Below the pieces are notes generated by a model. It was not told the DNA's origin. It saw only the letters and a program-made list of their open reading frames with translations, and did not search any database. 64,000 nt of DNA, from assembly GCA_028819255.1 (NCBI GenBank), contig JAPPMB010000015.1:1-64000 (forward strand). The letters are read 5' to 3'. Made by a program: the position numbers and the translations under genes. Every line of letters begins with the position of its first letter. Position 1 is the stretch's first letter. Positions 8,216 to 16,820 of the stretch are shown piece by piece. The DNA comes from Bryobacterales bacterium (GTDB taxonomy: Bacteria; Acidobacteriota; Terriglobia; Bryobacterales; UBA6623).

Positions 8216-10843
8216 GTGTCTGGGCTCTTGCGTGCAGCCGTCTTCGTACTCGCTCTGGCCTCCGTGTCTCCGGCGGCGCCGAGCGGAGAGCAACTCTTCC
8301 TGAACACCGTCCAGCCGACTCTCAAGCAGAAGTGTCTTGGGTGTCATGGTGAAGGCAACACCTTTGGCAAGCTCGACCTCCGCTCCCGTGGTTCGGCCCT
8401 CCAAGGCGGCCAGCGAGGGCCGGCAATCGTAAGCGGCGACCCCGGCGCGAGCCTGCTGATGCAGGCGATCGACCACGTCGGCGAACTGCAGATGCCCCCG
8501 GGCGGGGAAGAGAACCGGCTGCCTGAGACCGTTCGCGGGGCGTTTCGCGACTGGATCGCGGAAGGAGCGCCGTATGCGGCCGGCAGCTCTGCCGCGAAAT
8601 GGGACTTCGATGAGGCCGATCTGTGGGCATTCCGTCCGGTCCGCACGATCGATCCCCCACGGAACGGGGTGAACCTGCACTCGGTCCGCACGCCCGTCGA
8701 CAACTTCATCCTCGCCAAGCTCGCGGAGAACGGCATTGAGGCGGCGCCGCGGGCGGACAGGCGCACGCTGATTCGACGCCTCACGTTTGACCTGACCGGT
8801 TTGCCGCCGACGCCCGAGGAAGTCGACGCGTTCCTGGCCGACGATTCCGACAGCGCCTACAAGGTGCTCGTCGAGCGCCTGCTGGAGTCGCCCCGGTACG
8901 GCGAACGGTGGGGCCGCCACTGGCTCGACGTCACGCGCTACGCCGACACGGCGGGGTACTCGAACGACTTCGAACTGCCGAACGCGTGGCGCTATCGGGA
9001 CTACGTGATCCGCAGCTTCAACCGGGACAAGCCGTACGACCAGTTCGTGCTGGAACAGATTGCCGGGGACGAACTCTTCCCCGAGGATCCCGACGCGATC
9101 ATCGCGACCGGCTTTCTCCGCACAGGTCCGTGGGAGCACACTGGCATGGCTGTGGCGGGGGTGACCAGACAGCTGTTCCTCGATGACGTGACGCATCACG
9201 TCGGGCAGTCGTTTCTCGGACTGACGCTGGGCTGCGCCCGCTGCCACGACCACAAGTTTGACCCGATTCCGACCAGGGACTACTACCGCATGCAGGCCGT
9301 GTTCGCACGCACGGCGTTCGCGAGGCGGCCCCTGCCGTTCCTGCCGTCCGAATCGACCGAAGGCTTCGACTTGGGCCGCAAGCCATTCGACGCCCGGATC
9401 GTCGAACTCGAGCGGCGCATGCACGACCTGCACGAAGCGGCCCGGCAGCGTCTGGCCGAGGCCAAGGGAGCGGAGTACGCCGCCGGCGCCGCAAGCAACA
9501 TTCTGCAGCGGCACATGGACAAGGAGCAGGCGGAACTCCTGAAGCTGCTGCGCAAGCGCGCCTCGATGCACAAGCTCTCGAAGCTGCGCTTCGAACCGCT
9601 GGCCATGACCGTCTCGAACGGGCTCGATCCCGACTGGGATGTCGTCGCCTCGCGCAACAGCTACCTCAAGGCCAGCGACTACGACACCGCCAGGACGTTC
9701 GTGCTCGTGGGCGGCGACATCCAGGCCCCGTCCGACGAGGTCTTCCCCGGCACGCTGGAGGCCGTGGAACGCTACTCGGACCTGGCTTCCCGTCCGGTTC
9801 CGGCCACGTCGGAAGCCAGGCGGTCGGCTCTCGCGAAGTGGATTGCGGACCCTCGCAATCCACTGACCGCGCGGGTCATGGTGAATCGGATCTGGCAGTA
9901 TCACTTCGGCCAGGGGCTGGCCGCGAACCCGAACAATTTCGGAAAGACGGGAAAGAAGCCCACCCACCCGGAGCTGCTGGACTGGCTTGCCGCGTTCTTT
10001 GTCGAGCAGGGCTGGAGCGTGAAGGCGGTCCATCGCGTGATCCTGTTTTCGGAGGCATACCGGCGCGCCGCCGAGCACCCTGACCGCGACACGCTCGACA
10101 ACAAGGATCCCCGGAACTCCCTGCTCGCCCGCTTCTCGCCACGCCGCCTGGAGGCGGAGGAGCTGCGGGACAGCATGATCGCGGTCGCGGGCGAGCTCAG
10201 CGATCTGGCCGGCGGCCCGGGCACCTATCCCCAGATCAATTCGGACGTGGCCCGTCAACCCCGGCACGCCATGGGAACGCTGCGACCGGTCTATGAGGCC
10301 GAGCCCGTCAGAAGGCGCCGAAACCGGCGCTCGGTCTACAGCTTCCAGCAGCGGAGCCTCCTGGACCCGATGGTGGAGGTCTTCAACGGTGCGAATCCAG
10401 ACCTGACCTGCGAACGTCGCGAGTCGTCCACGGTTCCGACCCAGGCCTTCGCGCTGCTGAACTCGGAGCAGTCCCGCGACATGGCCATGATCATGGCTCA
10501 CCGCATCGCCGGGGAGTCTGCCTCCGACGTGGTCGGGGGGGCGTTCCGTCTCGCCTACGCCCGGCATCCGTCGGCCGAGGAGCGCGGATGGTCGACTGGA
10601 TTCCTCGAGCGCATGACGGCGCACCACCGGCGGAACCCGGCCCGTCCCCGCCAGCCCCCCGATGACATCGTGCATCACATCACGAGCGAGCTGACCGGCG
10701 AACGTTTCGAGTTCGTCCAGCCCGCCTACTCAGGTCCCTACGAGGACAACCCGCACCCAAGCGAGGCCGCGCCCGAGACGCGCGCCCTGGCGGACCTGGC
10801 CTTGGCTCTGCTCAACTCCAATGAATTCGTGTACGTGTATTGA
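8216..10843 (+). CDS. PSD1 protein: PSCyt1 cytochrome + DUF1549 + DUF1553 (pair 1)
   Basis: Large exported protein of 875 residues. A signal peptide (about 1-20) precedes a PSCyt1-type heme motif (C40-L-G-C43-H44), then DUF1549 from about residue 155 (TPVDNFILAKL, FDLTGLPPTP, PRYGERWGRHWLD) with a second heme-c-like motif [11 protein letters not shown] near 341. DUF1553 follows, with [18 protein letters not shown] and PTHPELLDWLA; the end reads LLNSNEFVYVY. The GTG at 8216 has a GGGGA Shine-Dalgarno about 9 nt upstream. It is followed after 2 nt by the DUF1501 gene. PSD1/DUF1501 pairs are widespread in Planctomycetota and Acidobacteriota with no proven reaction; periplasmic or surface electron transfer coupled to polymer breakdown is a common guess. 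Confidence 0.92.
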   Translation: MSGLLRAAVFVLALASVSPAAPSGEQLFLNTVQPTLKQKCLGCHGEGNTFGKLDLRSRGSALQGGQRGPAIVSGDPGASLLMQAIDHVGELQMPPGGEENRLPETVRGAFRDWIAEGAPYAAGSSAAKWDFDEADLWAFRPVRTIDPPRNGVNLHSVRTPVDNFILAKLAENGIEAAPRADRRTLIRRLTFDLTGLPPTPEEVDAFLADDSDSAYKVLVERLLESPRYGERWGRHWLDVTRYADTAGYSNDFELPNAWRYRDYVIRSFNRDKPYDQFVLEQIAGDELFPEDPDAIIATGFLRTGPWEHTGMAVAGVTRQLFLDDVTHHVGQSFLGLTLGCARCHDHKFDPIPTRDYYRMQAVFARTAFARRPLPFLPSESTEGFDLGRKPFDARIVELERRMHDLHEAARQRLAEAKGAEYAAGAASNILQRHMDKEQAELLKLLRKRASMHKLSKLRFEPLAMTVSNGLDPDWDVVASRNSYLKASDYDTARTFVLVGGDIQAPSDEVFPGTLEAVERYSDLASRPVPATSEARRSALAKWIADPRNPLTARVMVNRIWQYHFGQGLAANPNNFGKTGKKPTHPELLDWLAAFFVEQGWSVKAVHRVILFSEAYRRAAEHPDRDTLDNKDPRNSLLARFSPRRLEAEELRDSMIAVAGELSDLAGGPGTYPQINSDVARQPRHAMGTLRPVYEAEPVRRRRNRRSVYSFQQRSLLDPMVEVFNGANPDLTCERRESSTVPTQAFALLNSEQSRDMAMIMAHRIAGESASDVVGGAFRLAYARHPSAEERGWSTGFLERMTAHHRRNPARPRQPPDDIVHHITSELTGERFEFVQPAYSGPYEDNPHPSEAAPETRALADLALALLNSNEFVYVY

Positions 10844-10845
10844 GC

Positions 10846-12267
10846 ATGAAACGCCAAGTAGTCACAGCGACGCCCTCCCGAAGGGAGTTCCTCTACCACT
10901 CGGGCATGGGGCTCGGGGCCATTGCCCTCTCGGCGCTGCTGCAGGGCGACCGCGCTTCGGCCAGCCCCCTCGCGCCGAAGCGCCGCCACCACGCCGCCAA
11001 GGCCAGGAGCTGCATCTTCCTGCTCATGGAAGGGGGGCCGAGCCACATTGACACGTTCGATCCGAAGCCCAAGCTTGCGGACCTGCACCTGACGGAGTTC
11101 GTCAAGGAGCGGAACAGGTTCGAGGCGAGCATGAACACCGGGAAGCGGTATTTCGTACGCAGCCCCTTCGCGTTCCGGCGCGCCGGCCAGCTGGGCATCG
11201 AGATCAACGCCAAGCTGCGCAATTTCGCAGACTGCGTCGACGATGTCTGCTTCTATCGGGGCCTGCAGGCGACTTCGGTGAATCATCCCACCGCCCTTTA
11301 CCATCTCAACACCGGGAACCGATTCGGGGGCGACCCGGCGATGGGCTCCTGGGTGACCTACGGGCTCGGGACCGAGAACGAGAACCTGCCGGGATTCGTG
11401 GTCCTCCCGGATCTCGCGTACCCGCAGGGCGGGGCAGGCAACTGGTCGAACGGCTTCCTGCCGGCGCACTATCAGGGCACGCCGCTCAGGTCGCAGGGCT
11501 CGCCCGTGCTGGACATGAGCCCTCCCGGCTACGTCACCGAGACGCAGCAGCGCGAGACGCTGGACCTCCTCGGCCAGCTGAACCGCAGTCACATGCGGCG
11601 TCATCCGCGCCACGACGAGCTTTCAGCCCGCATTGCGAGCTACGAGCTGGCATTCCGCATGCAGGCCGAGATGCCCGAGGCGATCGACATCGATTCGGAG
11701 CCTCAGTCCACCAGGGACCTCTATGGCGTCGGCTCGAACGATTCCGAGGTGGATTCGATCGGTCGCCGCTGCCTGCTCGCCCGTCGTCTGGTCGAGAGGG
11801 GCGTCCGCTTCGTCCAGGTGATCGTCTCGGGATGGGATTCCCACGACTACATCGAGAAGGCGCACGGTTCGCGTCTCGACGCGATCGACCGGCCCATGGC
11901 CGGACTCCTCAAGGATCTCAAGCGGACCGGGCTGCTCGATGAGACGCTGGTCGTATGGGCAGGCGAGTTCGGGCGCTCGCCGGACAACGGCATCCGGGGT
12001 GGAGGCACGGCGTGGGGGCGCGATCACAACGCTCCGGCCATGCCGTTCTGGATGGCCGGCGGCAACGCCCACCGCGGACGAATCGTCGGCGCGACTGAAG
12101 AGACCGGCCGGTCAGCCGTCGAGGTCGTGCATCCCATTCAGAACATGCATGTGACACTGCTGCACCTGCTCGGTCTCGATGACGCAAGACTCACGTATTT
12201 CGCGCAGGGCCGCGACAAGCAGCTGAGCCAGACCGGCGGGGAGCTCATCAGGGAGCTGGTGAAGTAG
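10846..12267 (+). CDS. DUF1501 protein (pair 1)
   Basis: 473-residue DUF1501 member with a twin-arginine-like leader (SRREFLYHSGMGLGAIAL) pointing to Tat export. Family landmarks include GGPSHIDTFDPKP near the N-terminus, [27 protein letters not shown] and a GRDHN segment. DUF1501 is distantly related to the alkaline-phosphatase/sulfatase fold, but no reaction is established. The ATG at 10846 is chosen over an in-frame TTG at 10840 because the latter would overlap the stop of the preceding PSD1 gene and adds only two residues. The 2-nt spacing to that gene indicates co-translation and a joint role. Confidence 0.92.
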   Translation: MKRQVVTATPSRREFLYHSGMGLGAIALSALLQGDRASASPLAPKRRHHAAKARSCIFLLMEGGPSHIDTFDPKPKLADLHLTEFVKERNRFEASMNTGKRYFVRSPFAFRRAGQLGIEINAKLRNFADCVDDVCFYRGLQATSVNHPTALYHLNTGNRFGGDPAMGSWVTYGLGTENENLPGFVVLPDLAYPQGGAGNWSNGFLPAHYQGTPLRSQGSPVLDMSPPGYVTETQQRETLDLLGQLNRSHMRRHPRHDELSARIASYELAFRMQAEMPEAIDIDSEPQSTRDLYGVGSNDSEVDSIGRRCLLARRLVERGVRFVQVIVSGWDSHDYIEKAHGSRLDAIDRPMAGLLKDLKRTGLLDETLVVWAGEFGRSPDNGIRGGGTAWGRDHNAPAMPFWMAGGNAHRGRIVGATEETGRSAVEVVHPIQNMHVTLLHLLGLDDARLTYFAQGRDKQLSQTGGELIRELVK

Positions 12268-12831
12268 CGGACAGCGGGGAGTTCGACCTCCTGCCCGCCG
12301 GAGCCCGCCTTCGTGTCCGCACAGAGCCCGCAGCCTGGCCCGAAGGCAAGTCCGATTCCCGGAATGGCCCCGGACCGCGCTCTCAGTCCTCGCCAGCGCA
12401 GCGACGTGTACGGGGCCGGGCCGTCCGCCTTGCCGGATGTCCATGGCCTTCCCCCGGGAAGCGATCCGAGCGCCGTCAGCGGCCACGCCGACCCGCCGGG
12501 GACTTGTCGGGAGTTCCGTCTCAACACCAGAAGCCCGCGGAAACAAACCTCGTGATCAGAACCGAGAGCACCGGTGGACCCGCTCGATGCGTGGCGCCGT
12601 CACGACATGGCCGCGGTGAATTGTACCCTCGGGCTGTCATCGGATCGTCACATTAGTGAAGGGTGCAGTGTTGCGCGTGTCTAGTCCCGACCAGAACGCA
12701 CCGGTCATCGGGATCTCGCGGCTCCGCGAACTGGCGAAATGCTCTCCCCCCGATCCAGCCGGAGTTGGAAACGCACATGGCTGGCCGATCATCCCCGGAT
12801 ACGCGAAGTGGCTGGTAATCTGAGAATTGCG
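12268..12831. other. Intergenic region upstream of TonB-dependent receptor
   Basis: About 560 nt without a gene I can support. The receptor's frame is open back to an ATG at 12739, but the residues before 12832 are not signal-peptide-like. Short inverted repeats occur (for example around CGCGGCTCCGCG at 12718) but no clear terminator or promoter consensus. Confidence 0.45.
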
Positions 12832-15375
12832 ATGTGGCGCAATCCGCCCATTGGCCGGCTGCGGTCCACGGCCATTGCGGCGATTCTTGCGTGCTTGAGC
12901 CAGGTCGCATGGTCGCCGGCCGCCTTCGCCCAGACGGAGACGTACTCGGTTCTTGGACAGGCGTACCTGTCCGGAAGCGACGGCGAACACTTCGGAGTCG
13001 CAGGGGCCGCGGTCGAGCTCCATTCGCTCTCGGAGGTTGAGCCCGAGCCTTCCTCGCCCGACTCCCAGGGCCCGGCCGTTGCTGAGACCAACGAACTCGG
13101 ACTGTTCCGATTCGACGGCTTGGCCGAGGGGTGCTACTACCTGATCGGAACGTCGCCGGGCATGAGCGGGCAGAGCGACATCGCCTGTGTGCCGTCGGAG
13201 GAGGACCCCCTGCGGATCGACGTCGAACTGGAAGTCGACACAGTTGTCGAATCGGTGAACGTCACGGCGTCTGTGATCGCGATCGACCCCACCGAGACCA
13301 CGTCGTCCGGTTCCGTGGGGGTCTCGACTCTCGACAACGCCCCGAAGGCGAATCGCAGCGTCGAAGACGTGATGCCGCTGATTCCCGGGGTCCTCCGCGG
13401 GCGCGCCGGGGAAATCAACATGAACGGCGTCCGTGCGACACAGAGCGGCTCGCAGCTGAATAGTGTCGACGTCACCGATCCGGTTGCGCGCACTTCCGAG
13501 ATGACGCTTCCGCTCAGCGTCGTCTCGAGCGTCGAGGTGCTCTCAAGTCCCTACGACGCCCAGTACGGCGGCTTTGCAGGGGCCATGTCGACGGTCGAGA
13601 CCAGGGCGTCGGACCCTTCGGAGTTCCGGTTCGACCTTCAGAACTTCACGCCGCGCATCCGGCGGCGCGCAGGCAAGCTCCGCGGGATCGAGTCGAGCAC
13701 GCCGCGCCTCACGGTGAACGTGCCGCTGATCTCGAACCGCGTAGCGTGGCTCCACGCCACCGAGTACCAGTATGTCCGTGCCGACCAGGAGGATGCCAAC
13801 CTGCCTCTGCTCGAGCGGGACGTGGAACGGGAAATGATCACCATCTTCAACCAGTTCGACGCGTTCCTGTCCGAGAGGAACACGGTCTCCCTGACGGCGC
13901 TGGTCTACCCGGAGAAGTTCAACTACTTCGGCCTGAACGCGTTCACCCCCCAGGAATCGACCGCCGACCTGCGGAAGCGGGCGTTTCTCTACACCATCAA
14001 GGACTCGCACCAGTTCGTTTCGGGCGGCGTTCTGCTCTCCAACTTTTCGATCCAGGAGCTCTCCAACGAGGTCAAGCCCCTCGGGGACGCCCCAAGCATC
14101 ATCGGCATCGACCGCGCCGCCGGCTCCTTCTTCAACCGTCAGGCCCGGATGACGACCCGGCGCAAGCTGTCCGAGCTGTACCACTTCCGGCCGCTCGGCC
14201 GCCACCAGCTCAAGGCCGGCTTCGACTGGGGCTGGGAGTCCTATCGGGGGGAACAGATCTTCAATCCCGTGACTTGGCTGGGTGTGGGCGACAGGCCCGT
14301 GATGCACTTGCGCTACACCGACCCCACCATGGTCAGCAGCAGCAAGACCGACATGTCGGGGTTCCTGCAGAACAAGTGGACGGTCAACGACCGCCTGACG
14401 CTGGACCTCGGCGCGCGTCTCGACCGCGACTCGATCTCCTCCCGGGTGAACCCCTCCTACAGGGCAGGCTTCGCGTACGCCTTCGGCGGCGGATCGAGGA
14501 CCGTTCTGCGGGGCGGCTCCGGCCTGTTCGTGGATCGCATCAGCTTGCTGGTGCCCGCCTTCGAGCAGCTGCCCGTCCGGATCGAGACAGGTCTCCTACC
14601 GGACGGGGGAATCGCTTGGGAGAGACGCCTGCGGTCGCGATTCGACGGCCCCATCCGCAATGCCAAGAGCCTGGGCTGGAATCTGCAGCTCGACCGCGAG
14701 ATCATCGACAACCTGTTCCTGCGTACAGGATTCCAGTACCGCCGGACCCTCAGCAATTTTCTCGTCAACCCGGTCTACGCCGGAAACGACCGGTCCGACA
14801 CCGACGCCCTTGCCATGAGCAGCGGGGGCCGGGACTACTACCGCGAGTTCCAGGTATCGCTCCGCTACAGGCTGAGCGGAACGGGCCACATCACCGCTTC
14901 CTACGTGCGCTCCAGCTCCTCGGGAGACCTGAACGACTTGGGATCCATCTACGGCCCGACGCCCTCCGCGCTGATCCTGCCGAACCAGCGCGCTCCCCTG
15001 CGGTTCGACGTCCCGCACCGCATGCTCGCTTGGACGGAATTCAATCTTCCATGGGGACTGAAGACGATTCCCGTCTGGGAGGTGCGAAGCGGATTCCCGC
15101 ATTCGAACCTCGACGAGTACCGCAACCTCGTGGGTCCCCGCAATCGTGCGGGCCGGTTCCCGATCTTCAATGCGGTGGACCTGCAGATCACCAAGAAGGT
15201 CAGCATTCCCTTTCGCGGCAAGGACCGCAGGTTCCGCGCCGGGATCCGCCTCTTTAACCTGCTGAACAACTTCAATCCGCAGGACGTGCAGCAGAATCTC
15301 GCGAGCCCCCACTACGGGGTGTTCTATCGCGGAGTCAAGCGCAAGATCCGCGCCGTCTTCGAGATCGGCTACTAG
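12832..15375 (+). CDS. TonB-dependent receptor with N-terminal carboxypeptidase-regulatory-like domain
   Basis: Outer-membrane receptor of 847 residues. The ATG at 12832 gives a proper signal peptide (hydrophobic core about residues 11-30, cleavage after AAFA). A beta-sandwich resembling carboxypeptidase-regulatory domains (about 35-125) precedes a plug (ANRSVEDVMPLIPGVLRGR, then SSVEVLSSPYDAQYGG) and a C-terminal beta-barrel ending in an aromatic-rich strand (IRAVFEIGY). It sits between two PSD1/DUF1501 pairs on the same strand, which suggests it imports a product or substrate of those proteins. A longer start at 12739 is possible but gives a poor leader. Confidence 0.87.
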   Translation: MWRNPPIGRLRSTAIAAILACLSQVAWSPAAFAQTETYSVLGQAYLSGSDGEHFGVAGAAVELHSLSEVEPEPSSPDSQGPAVAETNELGLFRFDGLAEGCYYLIGTSPGMSGQSDIACVPSEEDPLRIDVELEVDTVVESVNVTASVIAIDPTETTSSGSVGVSTLDNAPKANRSVEDVMPLIPGVLRGRAGEINMNGVRATQSGSQLNSVDVTDPVARTSEMTLPLSVVSSVEVLSSPYDAQYGGFAGAMSTVETRASDPSEFRFDLQNFTPRIRRRAGKLRGIESSTPRLTVNVPLISNRVAWLHATEYQYVRADQEDANLPLLERDVEREMITIFNQFDAFLSERNTVSLTALVYPEKFNYFGLNAFTPQESTADLRKRAFLYTIKDSHQFVSGGVLLSNFSIQELSNEVKPLGDAPSIIGIDRAAGSFFNRQARMTTRRKLSELYHFRPLGRHQLKAGFDWGWESYRGEQIFNPVTWLGVGDRPVMHLRYTDPTMVSSSKTDMSGFLQNKWTVNDRLTLDLGARLDRDSISSRVNPSYRAGFAYAFGGGSRTVLRGGSGLFVDRISLLVPAFEQLPVRIETGLLPDGGIAWERRLRSRFDGPIRNAKSLGWNLQLDREIIDNLFLRTGFQYRRTLSNFLVNPVYAGNDRSDTDALAMSSGGRDYYREFQVSLRYRLSGTGHITASYVRSSSSGDLNDLGSIYGPTPSALILPNQRAPLRFDVPHRMLAWTEFNLPWGLKTIPVWEVRSGFPHSNLDEYRNLVGPRNRAGRFPIFNAVDLQITKKVSIPFRGKDRRFRAGIRLFNLLNNFNPQDVQQNLASPHYGVFYRGVKRKIRAVFEIGY

Positions 15376-15430
15376 TTCCGGCGGACGCCGAGGCCGTCCG
15401 GAATCGGCGAGGAGCGCCGCCATCCTTCGG

Positions 15431-15436
15431 TATACT
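15431..15436 (+). promoter_or_regulatory. Possible -10 box (TATACT)
   Basis: TATACT lies 7 nt before the first in-frame start (GTG 15444) of the following DUF1501 frame. Transcription from this box would begin at or next to that GTG, giving a leaderless or nearly leaderless message; otherwise the ATG at 15468 would have a very short leader. No good -35 hexamer is visible. Confidence 0.35.
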
Positions 15437-15467
15437 CGGAACCGTGGAACTGCGGGCGGATCGTCCC

Positions 15468-16820
15468 ATGAATCGGCGGCGCTTCGTGGAATCTCTGTGT
15501 GGCGGACTGGGCTCCGTCGGCTTGGCGGCGATGCTGCAGGAGCGGTCAGAGGCCGCCGCAAACACGCCCGCCGGGCCGCATTTCGCGCCACGGGCAAAGC
15601 ACGTCATCTTCCTGTTCATGACCGGCGGTCCTTCCCACATGGACCTGCTGGATCCGAAGCCGGCGCTCCTCAGGTACGAAGGGCAGCGGCCCGAGTCGGT
15701 CGACCTTCGGACGGAGCGGATGACGGGCGGGCTGCTACCGTCCCCGTTCGAGTTCCGTCGCCACGGGCAAAGCGGAATCGAGGTCAGCGAGCTCCTGCCG
15801 AACCTGGCCGGAATCGTCGACGACCTCTGCGTCATCCGCTCGATGTACACCTTCAATCCGACGCACACGCCGGCCCGCAACCTGATTCACTCCGGGAACA
15901 TCGCGGCGACGAGACCGTCCCTGGGCGCCTGGATCTCGTATGGCCTCGGCACGGAGAACCGGAACCTCCCGGGATTCGTCGTGCTGAGTCCCGGAGCGCG
16001 CGGAGGGGACCTGTGGCGCTCGGGCTTTCTGCCGGCCGAGCACCAGGGGACGCACTTCAACCACGCGGAGACGGATCCGGAGCAGATGATCCGGTACCTG
16101 CGCAACGACGTCCTGGGAGCCGGCGATCAGCGGCGGCAGCTCGACCTTCTTCAGGCGCTCAACCACGACCACCGGGATCGGGTTGGCGGCGACTCCTACC
16201 TTGATGCCCGCATCCGGGCGATGGAGACCGCCTACAGAATGCAGTTCGAGGCGCTCGAGGTCTTCGACGTGCGCAAGGAGCCGGCGCGCTTGCGCGGGGA
16301 CTACGGCGAGACGCCGTTCGCCAATGGCTGCCTGCTCGCCCGCAGGCTGGTCGAGCAAGGTGTCCGCTACGTGCATGTGTACTACGGCCCGGGCCAGCCC
16401 TGGGACGACCACAAGGAAATCAACAGGAATCTCCGCGAGCGCTGTCCGGACATGGACCAGGCTTCCGCGGCGCTCATTCGCGACCTCAAGAGCCGCGGGC
16501 TGCTCGACGAGACCTTGGTGGTGTGGGGCGGGGAATTCGGGCGGACGCCCGTGTCGGAGGCCGGCGACGGCCGCGACCACAACCCGTACGGATTCACCAT
16601 GTGGATGGCGGGCGGCGGCATGCGAGGGGGCATCGCGTACGGCTCGACGGACGAGTTCGGGTTCCAGGCGGTCGAGGACCGCGTCAGCATCCACGACCTG
16701 CACGCCACGATCCTCAACCAGCTCGGCTTCGACCACGAGCGCCTGACATACCGCTACGCGGGCCGGGACTTCCGGCTCACCGACGTGCACGGAACGGTCC
16801 TGAACGAGCTGATCGCATGA
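15468..16820 (+). CDS. DUF1501 protein (pair 2)
   Basis: 450-residue DUF1501 protein with a Tat-like leader (NRRRFVESLCGGLGSVGLAAML). Family landmarks: [53 protein letters not shown] and GRDHNPYGFTMWMAGGG. The ATG at 15468 is preferred because it places the arginine motif at the N-terminus and has GGGCGGA upstream; GTG 15444 would add eight residues. Its stop overlaps the start of the following PSD1 gene (ATGA at 16817-16820). Gene order is reversed relative to pair 1. It resembles the third DUF1501 protein (29754-31196) more than the first in the GRDHNP(Y/H)G(F/Y)TMW segment. Confidence 0.92.
   Translation: MNRRRFVESLCGGLGSVGLAAMLQERSEAAANTPAGPHFAPRAKHVIFLFMTGGPSHMDLLDPKPALLRYEGQRPESVDLRTERMTGGLLPSPFEFRRHGQSGIEVSELLPNLAGIVDDLCVIRSMYTFNPTHTPARNLIHSGNIAATRPSLGAWISYGLGTENRNLPGFVVLSPGARGGDLWRSGFLPAEHQGTHFNHAETDPEQMIRYLRNDVLGAGDQRRQLDLLQALNHDHRDRVGGDSYLDARIRAMETAYRMQFEALEVFDVRKEPARLRGDYGETPFANGCLLARRLVEQGVRYVHVYYGPGQPWDDHKEINRNLRERCPDMDQASAALIRDLKSRGLLDETLVVWGGEFGRTPVSEAGDGRDHNPYGFTMWMAGGGMRGGIAYGSTDEFGFQAVEDRVSIHDLHATILNQLGFDHERLTYRYAGRDFRLTDVHGTVLNELIA

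Noticed and set aside
8210-10678. 822-residue open frame on the minus strand
   Set aside because: Antisense to the PSD1 gene, whose motifs are unmistakable; the antisense product has no domain and a composition expected from high-GC codon-position bias.
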